Shown one piece after another: positions 17,611-26,125 of a DNA stretch of 64,000 nucleotides. This stretch comes from Bog-756 sp963704615 (GTDB taxonomy: Bacteria; Actinomycetota; Acidimicrobiia; Acidimicrobiales; RAAP-2): positions 1,426,001 through 1,490,000 of the forward strand of contig OY969923.1 in NCBI GenBank assembly GCA_963704615.1, in the 5' to 3' direction. The number at the start of each line of letters is the position of its first letter. Within the stretch, counting starts at the first letter, position 1. Below the pieces are notes generated by a model. The model had not been told where the DNA came from and ran no database searches. It worked only from the letters and a program-made list of their open reading frames with translations. The position numbers were made by a program, and so were the translations under genes.

Positions 17611-17743
17611 GGTCAGTCGTCGACGCCACAGCGTCGCGAGGAACTGTTGAAACGTCAGGGGAGGCTCACTTTCGGGGCTGGGTCGGCGTGACGTCGAGGA
17701 TAGGGCGTGCGGCTGTTCCCGAGTGGTAACCCCCGAGGCGCGG

Positions 17744-18875
17744 TCATCGGACAGGCCTCTGGTTCCGGGCCCGGTCCATCACCGACACCATCGACTCGGC
17801 CCGTTGGCGCCATGTCGGGACCTCGGCATCGCCGAACTCGCCTGGGGTCGGACCGGCCGTGGCCGAGTTGGCCAGGGCGGACGCCGCGGCCTCGACGAAC
17901 CGATCACGCTCGGCGATCACGATCGGTGGGCCGAGCTGACGGAACCCGGCGACCGGGGTGGCGACGGTCGGCCGGCCGGCGGCCAGGCACTCGTAGGCCT
18001 TGATCGGGTCGAGGCTCTCGGTGAAGGGATTGACCAGATGGGGGATGACCACCAGGTCGGCGTGCTGGAGATAGGCGGGGATCTGCTCGTAGGGGCGGGG
18101 TCCGAGGAGGTGGATGGAGGGCACGCGATCGAGGGTGGCGAGCACATCGGCGGGCAGGCTGCTCGGGCCGACCAGGACGACAGACAGGTCCGGCCGGCGC
18201 TCGGCCAATTCGAGGACCAGGGGGACGTCGATGCGCTCGCTGTGCAGGGTCCCGACATAGACGGCGACGGGCGCCGCCGGCAGGTCGGGCGGGCGTGACC
18301 GCGGCATGCGGAACAGGTCCACGTCGACGCCGTTGGGAATGAGCTCGACCGTTCGACTCTGACCCCGGGAGCGGGCCAGATCCGGTGAGCACACCACGAC
18401 GGCCTCACTCCGGTCGAGCAACAACTGCTCGTTGGCCATCAGCCTGGTCTTCTGCCGAGGGGCGAGGGGCGCGAGCAGCCAGTCGTCGGTGATGTCATAG
18501 AGGCTGGGCCACCCGGTGCGGACGGCCATCTGCGCGTACGACGGCGTCGTTGATCCACAGCAACGGTTGACGCAGGCCGAGCTCGCCCACGGCGTCCAGA
18601 ACCTGCCGCTGGAGCGAGCGGTCGGCGAAGTGGCCCAGCGCCCTCGGCAGCCATTTCCGTGGTCGCAGCACATGGATGCGGGGATGGACTCTGACCAGGC
18701 GGGGTCCACCCATGCCGGCCATCCTGCGCTGCGCCAATTGATGGGGAACGTCGGTGGCCGGGCCCACGTAGAGGACCTGCAGCGAGGGCTCGAGGTCCAC
18801 GATCTCGTCGACGAGGATGCGGATCCTCCTCCGGACCTCGCCCCACGGCTCGAGGGAGAGGACCACCAGAGACAT
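17744..18875 (-). pseudogene. GT4-family glycosyltransferase, frameshifted
   Basis: One glycosyltransferase gene split over two frames. The N-terminal part starts at ATG 18875 (MSLVVLSLEPW) and runs to L-L-W-I-N-D-A-V. The continuation A-Q-M-A-V-R-T-G-W-P-S-L-Y-D-I-T-D-D-W lies in another frame and proceeds through I-P-N-G-V-D-V-D-L-F and a typical GT-B C-terminal domain to the stop at 17744. Removing one base near 18537-18540 joins them as N-D-A-V-Y-A-Q-M, a natural-looking sequence. Either a recent one-base insertion or a sequencing error. The TGA at 17744-17746 overlaps an ATG at 17747, suggesting coupling to the downstream kinase gene. Confidence 0.75.
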
Positions 18876-19148
18876 GACGTCAGAACCTCGCTCGCTGGTG
18901 ATTGCGACGCTGTTCCCGGGGCTTTGTGTCGCCATGTCCGTTCCTCGATACCGCCAGATAGGCCTCCGACCCCGACCCGGACACCCGGGTCGCCCCGTGG
19001 ACCGGCGATCGTTCTTACAGTCGACACCGTAGCGTCCGATCTTGAGATCGAATTGCCCAAAACGCAAGCTCATGCGGTGTGGCAGCTACGCTGCTGGGGC
19101 CGCATTTCACACCGTCCGAGGTCCGATGAGCGAGAGCGCGTCCACACC

Positions 19149-20603
19149 ATGAGCCGGATCAGTACGGCACGAAGGAACCTCGTGGCCGAAGGTAGGCGTC
19201 TCCGGAGGCGCTGGAAGCGGCCGGCCGGTTGGGTGGCGGCCTGGGTGGCCACCGTCGTGGTGGCCGGCGGGATCGGAGCCGCCGCCGCCGGGTATCGCAA
19301 GGTCGGTCTGGCCCTGGCCGCCCTGGTGCTCGTCTTCGGGGTCTTCGTCGCCGATCCTCTCTTGGTGGTGGTGCTCACCCTGCCCGGGGCGGCCCTCGTC
19401 CAACGCCTCGGGGGCGCCAGCACCAACCTCAGCCTGAGCGACCTGCTGGTCTTCGTCGGGGGGGTGGTCTGCCTGTTCCACGTGACCTGGAGCCAGGCCC
19501 CGTTCCTCCGACGCTTTCTGCGGGGGGTGTTCTGGTACCAGGGGATCCTCATCCTGGTCGTCATCGCCCACCCCAACCGGTATGACATCGTGGAGTGGTT
19601 CCACCGGTTCTCGTATCTCGCGGCCAGCGTGCTGTGCGGTTGGGTCATCGCCACCTCGGGCCGGACCCGCCAGTCCTTCCGCCTGTTCCTGGGCGCCGCC
19701 TCCATTCTGGCCGTGATCGCCATGCTGGTCACCGTCGCCCTCCACTTCCACCCGGCCCAGTGGGGGGAATATCAGAAGAACAGCATCGGAGCCATCATGT
19801 GGGTGGCCATCGTGGTCGCCCAGATCAACCCCCCCTGGGCCCACGTCAGTCGGCGGGGGGCGCGGGTGGCCAAGTACCTGTGCCTCGGAGGTCTGCTGGC
19901 CTCCCAGTCGCGTCAGGCGGGGATCCTTCTCGTCCTGGCCCTGGGCGTGGCCTTCATGCTCAACCCCGAGCTGCGGAGGCGGTCGAAGCTCATCGCCCTC
20001 GGAGCCGTCCCCGTCGTGCTCCTCCTCTATTACAGCTTCAGCATCAACGCCAAGAACAACCCGAAGTTCAACTCGGTCTCGATTCGGGTGAACCAGCTGC
20101 AGGCCGCCCTGCACGTGTGGCACCTGAGCCCGCTGTTCGGTGAGGGGCTGCGTTTCTACGACCTGCCCCAGTTCATCTACGTCACCGCCCCCCCGAACGT
20201 GGTCATCGACAACCTCGCCGAGACCGGGATCATCGGATCTTTGGCGTTCGTGTTCCTGGTGTGCGTGACCGTGCGGACGATGTCCCGGCTGCCCTATGCA
20301 TTCGGGACGCTGGGTCTGGTCGTGCTCATCGGCCACTACGTCGACGGACTGTTCGACATCTTCTGGATCGGTGGCCCCACTGTTGCCCCGTACATCATCT
20401 GCGGAGTGTCCCTGGGCATGGCCGACATGGACCGAACCTGGTTGGGGAAAGCCGCGCCCCCAATCGACCTGAGCGTCACCCCCGCTTCCACCACCATCCG
20501 CTGGTCCTCGGGGAGGGCGTCACTCGGAACCGTGGGGCATTCGATGCGGGAGGCCGTGTCCCGCTCCACCCGGGCGATCGTTTCGCTCGTCCCTGCTCGT
20601 TGA
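19149..20603 (+). CDS. O-antigen polymerase/ligase-like membrane protein
   Basis: Predicted 484-residue multi-spanning membrane protein with about ten hydrophobic segments and a larger extracytoplasmic loop towards the C-terminus, where L-F-G-E-G-L-R-F-Y and N-L-A-E-T-G-I-I-G-S match the Wzy_C/O-antigen ligase pattern. It would polymerise lipid-linked repeat units or ligate chains on the outer face of the membrane. The C-terminal tail (about 70 residues) is soluble. ATG 19149 is chosen because the Arg/Lys-rich cytosolic start and first membrane segment follow at once; the open frame upstream to 18516 is a shadow of the minus-strand gene. The next GT gene follows 29 bases on. Confidence 0.85.
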   Translation: MSRISTARRNLVAEGRRLRRRWKRPAGWVAAWVATVVVAGGIGAAAAGYRKVGLALAALVLVFGVFVADPLLVVVLTLPGAALVQRLGGASTNLSLSDLLVFVGGVVCLFHVTWSQAPFLRRFLRGVFWYQGILILVVIAHPNRYDIVEWFHRFSYLAASVLCGWVIATSGRTRQSFRLFLGAASILAVIAMLVTVALHFHPAQWGEYQKNSIGAIMWVAIVVAQINPPWAHVSRRGARVAKYLCLGGLLASQSRQAGILLVLALGVAFMLNPELRRRSKLIALGAVPVVLLLYYSFSINAKNNPKFNSVSIRVNQLQAALHVWHLSPLFGEGLRFYDLPQFIYVTAPPNVVIDNLAETGIIGSLAFVFLVCVTVRTMSRLPYAFGTLGLVVLIGHYVDGLFDIFWIGGPTVAPYIICGVSLGMADMDRTWLGKAAPPIDLSVTPASTTIRWSSGRASLGTVGHSMREAVSRSTRAIVSLVPAR

Positions 20604-20632
20604 CCCGTTGACACCGACCCGTTGACGCCATC

Positions 20633-21691
20633 GTGACCTCGCCCTCGGTGCGCCTGGTCTTCAACGCGCTCCCCCTCGACCGGCGCGGCGGAGGGGTGAG
20701 CACCTATGTCCGCGAGCTGCTGGCCGGCCTGGTCGAGGTGGTCGACCGGGACGATCGTCTGGTCGCCGCGGTCCGGCCCGCCGGGCTCCCCGAACTGCCC
20801 CCGGGCATTACTCCGCTGGTCAGAAGCGACGCCGGGGGTGTCCGGCGGGCCCTCGCCGGGGCCCTGGGATTCGGCAAGGCCGATCTGACCCACGGTCTGG
20901 ACGTCGACCTGCCCGTGCGCCGTCCCGGCCCCATGGTGTCGACCGTGCACGATCTGGCCATCTTCGACACCCCCTGGGCTTTCCCCCGCCGTCGGGTGTG
21001 GGGGGAGAGGATGCTGGTTCGTCACTCGCTGCGGCGGGCCGACGCGGTGATCGCCGTGTCGTCGTTCACCGCCGAGAGGGCGGCCGAGGTCCTCGGCCTG
21101 GAGGCGGTGGTCGTCCACTCGGCCCCGGGCCCGGGGATGTCGCCACCTTCGGCGGCCGAGGTGGCCCGGGTGCGGTCGCGGTACGGGCTGCCCGACCTCT
21201 TCGTCCTCCACGTCGGGAACATCGAGCCGCGCAAGGACATCGACACCTTGGCTGGAGCCTGCCGGTTGGTCCCGCTCCCCTTGGTGCTGACCGGCCACCG
21301 ACTGTGGGGCCACCAATCGCCTCCCGGGACGATAGAGATCGGTCACGTCCCGGCCTCCGATCTTCCGGCGCTGTACGGGGCGGCCACCGTGGTCGGCTAC
21401 GCCTCGCGCTACGAGGGATTCGGGCTGCCGCCGGTCGAGGCCATGGCCTGCGGTGCCCCGGTGGTGAGCACCGCCGTCCCGTCCGTCGTGGAGGTGGTGG
21501 GCGACGGTGCCGAGACCTTCCGAACCGGCGACGTCGACGGTCTGGCCGGCACCCTGCGCGATCTGATTCGGGACGAAGCGAGGCGGGCCGAGCTAGCGGA
21601 ACGGGGCCGGCAGCGGGTCGGGGCCTTGAGCTGGGCTCGGACGGCCCGAGCCACCGTCGAGGTCTACCGGTCCCTCGGCGTGACCGTCTGA
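20633..21691 (+). CDS. GT4-family glycosyltransferase
   Basis: Predicted 352-residue GT-B glycosyltransferase resembling mannosyl-/rhamnosyltransferases. Motifs: R-R-G-G-G-V-S-T-Y near the N-terminus, V-S-T-V-H-D-L-A, L-H-V-G-N-I-E-P-R-K-D, and Y-E-G-F-G-L-P-P-V-E-A-M-A-C-G-A-P-V-V. The start is GTG 20633, 29 bases after the polymerase stop, so the two genes are probably one transcript. Confidence 0.88.
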   Translation: MTSPSVRLVFNALPLDRRGGGVSTYVRELLAGLVEVVDRDDRLVAAVRPAGLPELPPGITPLVRSDAGGVRRALAGALGFGKADLTHGLDVDLPVRRPGPMVSTVHDLAIFDTPWAFPRRRVWGERMLVRHSLRRADAVIAVSSFTAERAAEVLGLEAVVVHSAPGPGMSPPSAAEVARVRSRYGLPDLFVLHVGNIEPRKDIDTLAGACRLVPLPLVLTGHRLWGHQSPPGTIEIGHVPASDLPALYGAATVVGYASRYEGFGLPPVEAMACGAPVVSTAVPSVVEVVGDGAETFRTGDVDGLAGTLRDLIRDEARRAELAERGRQRVGALSWARTARATVEVYRSLGVTV

Positions 21692-21739
21692 GGGTCCCTT
21701 CCGCCTTCAGATCGGGACCCGGGGTGCCGAAAAGAAGGC

Positions 21740-22474
21740 GTGCTATCGGTTTTGAGGGGCGAGGGGCGACCTGCGACCCGGCGCGCCACTGGATCTCCGC
21801 CGTCGGCCCACGGCCTGTTGGGCGGTGGTGTCGACACCTGGGCCCGGGAACCCGACGTCCCCGTCCCGCCCGAGCTGGTGGCCGACCTCCACCACCCCGA
21901 CCTGATCATCACTCCGGGGTTCGTCGGAGTCGAGCGCCGGCGTCGGTTGGGCGATGTCGACCGGTGGGGTACCCAGCCGGTCCGGTCACGGCGGCGCCGG
22001 CTGGTGTGGGCCCGGAGGGCTCTCTTTGTTCTCGGGATTGCCGTCGCGGTGGCGGCTCTGGCCCTCATCGCTTCGCCTGGGCCGGTGCAGGCCGTGCCCC
22101 ACACGGGAAGTCGGGCGGAGTCGGCGTCCAGCGCCCGCGCCCTCCGCTCCTCTCGTGTGGCTCAGCGCCGAGCCGACCGCAGTGCCGCAGGTGACCTGAG
22201 GGCGGCAGCCGAACGCAGCCGCCGTGCTGGAATCGGGCCCTCGCCGACGGCGGCCGCACCGGCCACCGCGGGGGCGGTCGCCGCTCCAGCCTGCAGCGTG
22301 TCGACGCCGGTCACCCCCGCGAGGTGTGCCCGCCTGCAGGTGGCCGACGAACGCCGGGTCCGCCAGGCGGCACGGCAGGCCGCACGGGCGGAGAGACGGG
22401 AACTGTTGGCGGGCTCCGGCCGAAGCCGGACGGCGGGCTCACGCCGAGGCCAGACGGCACCGACGGGGCCCTGA
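21740..22474 (+). CDS. hypothetical single-pass membrane protein
   Basis: Predicted 244-residue protein of unknown function. It has a cytosolic N-terminal part with D-L-I-I-T-P-G-F-V-G-V-E-R-R-R-R, one transmembrane segment (A-L-F-V-L-G-I-A-V-A-V-A-A-L-A-L-I-A), then an Ala/Arg/Ser-rich, low-complexity exported tail with two Cys. The motif before the membrane segment recurs in the next gene (L-V-L-S-P-G-Y-V-G-P-D-R-R), so the two share a domain plan. Start GTG 21740 with a weak AAGAAGG close by. Existence is likely from codon bias; function is not guessed. Confidence 0.6.
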   Translation: MLSVLRGEGRPATRRATGSPPSAHGLLGGGVDTWAREPDVPVPPELVADLHHPDLIITPGFVGVERRRRLGDVDRWGTQPVRSRRRRLVWARRALFVLGIAVAVAALALIASPGPVQAVPHTGSRAESASSARALRSSRVAQRRADRSAAGDLRAAAERSRRAGIGPSPTAAAPATAGAVAAPACSVSTPVTPARCARLQVADERRVRQAARQAARAERRELLAGSGRSRTAGSRRGQTAPTGP

Positions 22475-22584
22475 CTCCCTATCCGGTGCCCGCCGATCGA
22501 CGACTGGCGGAGGGCGGAACCGGGTGAGATCCCAGGTCCGGGGCCTCCACTTCAGATGCTCCGGAAATCTGCCGATCTACCGAT

Positions 22585-23634
22585 ATGGATTCAGCACTGA
22601 CGGACGGCGCTGCCGCCCCGGCACAGGACGAATCCCTGGTGTCGCCGTGGCGCTCCCTGCTCGAGGACGTCCCCGCCACCCCTGATCCCGACGGGGCCGA
22701 GGTGCTGCAGGCCGCCTTCCACGACCAGCTTGACGACCCCGGGCTCGTCCTCTCGCCGGGATACGTGGGGCCTGACCGGCGAGCAGCCGGACTGCGGAAC
22801 CGAGTCCTCCGGGCCACTTTCAAGCAGCGACGCTCGGTCTTGAGCCTCGAGTTCGTCGTGGTGGCCGTGGCGGTCATCGTCTGCCTGGCCACCCTGCTCG
22901 TGGTCAGCACGGGCGGACGACCCACGGCCAAGGGCGCACAGGTGGCGGCCAAGGGATCGACCCGGGCCCGGGCCGATGTACCGGTCGGCGCCGCGACCGC
23001 TCCGGCGGCGGCCTCCACCACCGTCCCTGTCCCGACCACCACCGTGCCCGCACCCACGACGACCGTGCCCGCGCCCACGACGACGGCGGCTCCCGCCCCG
23101 GCGGCGGCAGCTCCACCGGCGCCGGCGCCGGCGCCGGCGGCCGCACCCGTGTCCGACACCCCCGACCAGATGGGCGCCCAGGCACTCACCCTGGTCCGGT
23201 ATCCGTGGCAGAGCATTCCCGGGTACTCAATTCAATTCCTGCCCATCGCCGATGCCCCGTCCCCGAGCTTCTACGGCAACACCACCTTCACCTGGGGCAG
23301 TCCCGGGGGGACGTCGGACCTCTACGTGTACCCCGGGGAGACCGTCGATCAACTGGCCGGGATCATCGCCTTCGAGATCGGCCACGAGGTGGACGCCGCC
23401 GCCGTCGAGCCCCAGGGTGGGGAGACCCAGATCGAGAACATCCTGGGCATCCATCCGGCCAGTTGGGCGCCCGATTGCGACTGTGCAGAACAAGGATTCC
23501 TCTCCGGCTGGTACGCCGCCGCCTTCTCCAATTACTGGTCGCCGGGCGTGGGTGACTGGAGCACGATCGCGCCGGAACCGACCGGGGCTGTCCTCGCCGC
23601 CGTCGAACCCTGGCTCAATCCGACGATCTCCTGA
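22585..23634 (+). CDS. membrane-anchored protein with degenerate zinc-metallopeptidase-like domain
   Basis: Predicted 349-residue protein: cytosolic N-terminus with P-G-Y-V-G-P-D-R-R, a transmembrane segment near residues 90-110, a Pro/Thr/Ala-rich exported stalk, then a globular C-terminal domain. That domain has I-I-A-F-E-I-G-H-E-V-D, which looks like the H-E-x-x-H helix of a zinc peptidase with Phe in place of the first His. A Cys pair (D-C-D-C) and W-Y-A-A-A-F follow, as in actinobacterial proteins with a similar fold. It may be a catalytically dead homologue used for binding. ATG 22585 lacks a clear ribosome-binding site. Confidence 0.65.
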   Translation: MDSALTDGAAAPAQDESLVSPWRSLLEDVPATPDPDGAEVLQAAFHDQLDDPGLVLSPGYVGPDRRAAGLRNRVLRATFKQRRSVLSLEFVVVAVAVIVCLATLLVVSTGGRPTAKGAQVAAKGSTRARADVPVGAATAPAAASTTVPVPTTTVPAPTTTVPAPTTTAAPAPAAAAPPAPAPAPAAAPVSDTPDQMGAQALTLVRYPWQSIPGYSIQFLPIADAPSPSFYGNTTFTWGSPGGTSDLYVYPGETVDQLAGIIAFEIGHEVDAAAVEPQGGETQIENILGIHPASWAPDCDCAEQGFLSGWYAAAFSNYWSPGVGDWSTIAPEPTGAVLAAVEPWLNPTIS

Positions 23635-23747
23635 GTCCCCCCGTCGCCCCTGCCCGCCATGTGCCGCCCACCTCAGTCCGTGCTGTTACCGTCGGTTGCG
23701 ACGGCGGGCACCCCGTGTGACTCGGGGCCGGACGCCGACCGATCGCC

Positions 23748-24983
23748 ATGACCCGCGTAGCCCTGCTCCCGAGCTCCTATCCGCCTTCTCTCGGTGGGGT
23801 AGAAGAGCTGACACGGCACCTGGCCCTGTCTCTGGTCGAGGCCGGTGACCAGGTGGAGGTGTGGACGGGACATCCCGATGACTCGACGCCGGAGACGGTG
23901 GAGGTCCTCGACGGCCTCGTGGTCCGACGTCTCCCCATGCCGTTGCCGGCCACCAACTGGTCGGCGATCTTCCGCTCAGCGGTGACCGGCAGCCGCACCC
24001 TGTTCTCCTTGCGGAGGGCGGTCGCCGCCTTCCGGCCCGATGTCCTCCACGTCCAGTGCTTCGGGCCCAACGGGAGCTACGCCACCGCTCTGGCTCGGGT
24101 GACGGGGACCCCGCTGGTGGTCACCCTCCAGGGAGAGACCCTGATGGACGACGCCGACATCTTCGAGACGTCCCGGGTGCTCCGCTCCTCGCTCCGGGCC
24201 GGCCTGCGGGCCGCCGCCGCCGTCACCGGTTGCTCCGCATTCACCCTGGCCGACGCCGAGCAGCGGTTCGGATTGGAGCCGGGGCGGGGTCGGGTGATTC
24301 CCAACGGGGTCGAGCTGGGTCGCAGCCCACATCCCGTGACCGACCCGGCCCCCTTCGTCCCCGCCGGCGGCGATCCCCATCGTCCCTACATCCTGGGGCT
24401 CGGACGGATCGTGACCAAGAAGGGTTTCGACCTCCTGGTGACCGCGTTCGCCGCCCTCGATGACCGGGACCGGACCGCCGACCTAGTCATCGCCGGCAGC
24501 GGATCCGCTCTGGACGACCTCCGTCGCCAGGCCTCCGAGCTCGGCGTGGGCGCCCAGGTGCACTTCGTGGGCCGACTGGACCGGGCCGAGGTGGCCAGGG
24601 CCATGGCCGGCGCCACCCTGTTCGTCATGCCCAGCCGGCTCGAGCCCTTCGGGATCGTGGTGCTCGAGGCGTGGCGCGCCGGCGTGGCGGTGGTGGCCAG
24701 CACGCGGGGGGGAGCACCCGAGTTCGTCCGCGACGGTAACGACGGGCTGTTGGTCGACCCATTCGACGCCGGCGCCTTCGCCGCCATCCTGACCGACTTG
24801 TTGGGCCACCCCGACCGCCGCCGCGCCATCGCCACGGCCGGTGCCACCCGGGTCGAAGCGTTTGGATGGGCGACGATCGCCGGCGAGTACCGGAGGATCT
24901 ACTCGGCGGTGGCGAAGGGGGGCACGGGCGACAACACCGGATTCAGACCGGCCCGCTCGCCTCAGGGAGAATCGATTTCATGA
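23748..24983 (+). CDS. GT4-family glycosyltransferase
   Basis: Predicted 411-residue GT-B glycosyltransferase. Clear motifs are P-P-S-L-G-G-V-E-E at the N-terminus, V-I-P-N-G-V-E-L-G, I-L-G-L-G-R-I-V-T-K-K-G-F-D, and E-P-F-G-I-V-V-L-E-A-W-R-A-G-V-A-V-V-A. The last twenty or so residues are a disordered Gly/Arg/Ser tail. Its TGA overlaps the ATG of the AcpS gene (ATGA), tying it to the acyl-carrier genes that follow. Confidence 0.88.
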   Translation: MTRVALLPSSYPPSLGGVEELTRHLALSLVEAGDQVEVWTGHPDDSTPETVEVLDGLVVRRLPMPLPATNWSAIFRSAVTGSRTLFSLRRAVAAFRPDVLHVQCFGPNGSYATALARVTGTPLVVTLQGETLMDDADIFETSRVLRSSLRAGLRAAAAVTGCSAFTLADAEQRFGLEPGRGRVIPNGVELGRSPHPVTDPAPFVPAGGDPHRPYILGLGRIVTKKGFDLLVTAFAALDDRDRTADLVIAGSGSALDDLRRQASELGVGAQVHFVGRLDRAEVARAMAGATLFVMPSRLEPFGIVVLEAWRAGVAVVASTRGGAPEFVRDGNDGLLVDPFDAGAFAAILTDLLGHPDRRRAIATAGATRVEAFGWATIAGEYRRIYSAVAKGGTGDNTGFRPARSPQGESIS

Positions 24984-25537
24984 CCGCACCGACGCCCGCA
25001 CTCTCCCGCTCCCCACTCTCCCGCTCCCCACGTTCCGGGGCGCTCCTCGCCGGCGGGCGAGACTCCGGCGCGCCTGACGACGGCTCGTCCCTCCGGGTCG
25101 GCGTGGATCTGGTGGCGGTGGACGATGTGGCGGCATCGGTCGAGAAGTTCGGGGCTCGCTACCTGCGGAGGATCTTCACCGACCATGAGATCGACTGTTG
25201 CACGTCCGGGGGTCTGCGCCCGGGAGAGGCGACCCTGTACTCCTTTGAGTCCTTGGCGGCGCGGTTCGCAGCCAAGGAAGCGGCGGTCAAAGTGCTGCGC
25301 CCGGTCGGCCCCCGGCCCGAGTGGCGGAGCATCGAGGTGCGCCGATCGGGGAGCGGCTGGTGCCAGATGGCCCTCCATGGCCGAGCGGCGGCCATGGCGG
25401 CCGAGGCCGGCCTGGACGAGTGGGCGGTGAGCCTCACCCACGAGGCGTCCATGGCCGCCGCGGTGGTGGTGGCCGTGTGCCGGAGGGATGATCGGCCAGT
25501 CACTCCCGGGGTATCGACAGGTCTGGAAAAGGAGTGA
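24980..25537 (+). CDS. acpS: holo-[acyl-carrier-protein] synthase
   Basis: Predicted 185-residue 4'-phosphopantetheinyl transferase of the AcpS type. G-V-D-L-V-A-V-D-D-V holds the first Mg-binding Asp, and A-A-R-F-A-A-K-E-A-A-V-K-V-L holds the second acidic metal ligand and Lys. A Ser/Pro-rich extension of about 40 residues precedes the domain, which is unusual for AcpS. ATG 24980 overlaps the stop of the upstream glycosyltransferase (ATGA). It stands directly before an acyl carrier protein gene, its obvious substrate. Confidence 0.87.
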   Translation: MTAPTPALSRSPLSRSPRSGALLAGGRDSGAPDDGSSLRVGVDLVAVDDVAASVEKFGARYLRRIFTDHEIDCCTSGGLRPGEATLYSFESLAARFAAKEAAVKVLRPVGPRPEWRSIEVRRSGSGWCQMALHGRAAAMAAEAGLDEWAVSLTHEASMAAAVVVAVCRRDDRPVTPGVSTGLEKE

Positions 25538-25539
25538 CT

Positions 25540-25779
25540 ATGGACGAGACCATCCGGTCGGTGCTGGCCGAACACGGGCGCCTCGAGGCGGATCCGGGCT
25601 CGATCGACGAGAACGTCGATCTGTTCGACGCCGGGATGACCTCCCATGCCAGCGTCAACGTCATGCTGGCACTGGAGGACGCCTTCGATATCGAGTTCCC
25701 CGAGAGCATGCTCAAGAAGTCGACGTTCGAATCGATCGCGGCCATCCGGGCCGGTCTGATCGAGGTAACCGGCGGCTGA
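25540..25779 (+). CDS. acyl carrier protein
   Basis: Predicted 79-residue four-helix carrier protein. The phosphopantetheine site is in D-A-G-M-T-S-H-A-S-V, where the Ser aligns with the Ser of the usual D-S-L motif; Asp is replaced by Thr and Leu by His, so this is a specialised carrier, not the fatty-acid-synthesis ACP. The ATG at 25540 sits six bases after AAAAGGAG, better than GTG 25534. It lies two bases after acpS and is probably co-transcribed with it and the upstream glycosyltransferase. A role in acyl decoration of the glycan is inferred only from position. Confidence 0.87.
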   Translation: MDETIRSVLAEHGRLEADPGSIDENVDLFDAGMTSHASVNVMLALEDAFDIEFPESMLKKSTFESIAAIRAGLIEVTGG

Positions 25780-26125
25780 GCCGGCTCCGGTGGCGCCGGG
25801 TCCGATGGGGACCGACAATCGTTGGAGATCCGGCTTCAGACCGAGGGTGGAAACGTCGATGACCGGGTATGAACCCTGCCATGGTGGAACCAGGACCTGA
25901 AGGGTGTACCGGCGCGTCGGCGCGTGCTGTCCGGGGCGGGGTGGCCGACCAATTCCGGCCCAATTGTCGGTCCGCGACCGCGCTCTCAGGCTCACGTCGG
26001 GTGGCAACACCCCCTCTGTGCGCAATTCGCAGTTGTGCTGGGCATTGTTGGGCGTTTACCATTGAAATCCTCGGCGGACGGGTTGTAGCGGCTGATCTTC
26101 CGAATGGTCGGAAGGGGGTCAGCGG
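25780..26125 (+). other. 346-bp gene-free region before the priming transferase
   Basis: No coding frame is convincing here. It holds GC-rich inverted repeats just after the ACP stop, a dyad at 25945-25970, and an AT-richer stretch at 26035-26075 that is the best place for the promoter of the polyprenyl-phosphate transferase. I could not fix -35/-10 boxes. A strong ribosome-binding site (AAGGGGG) precedes ATG 26126. Confidence 0.6.
25945..25970. promoter_or_regulatory. operator-like dyad upstream of priming transferase
   Basis: The arms ccgaccaatt and aattgtcgg form a nine-pair inverted repeat with one unpaired base and a seven-base centre. It lies about 155 bases before the priming transferase, so it may be a repressor or activator site for the locus. 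Confidence 0.3.

Noticed and set aside
19107..20336. 409-residue minus-strand frame opposite the polymerase gene
   Set aside because: Asp/His/Gly-rich shadow with no family; the plus-strand frame has clear membrane segments and family motifs.
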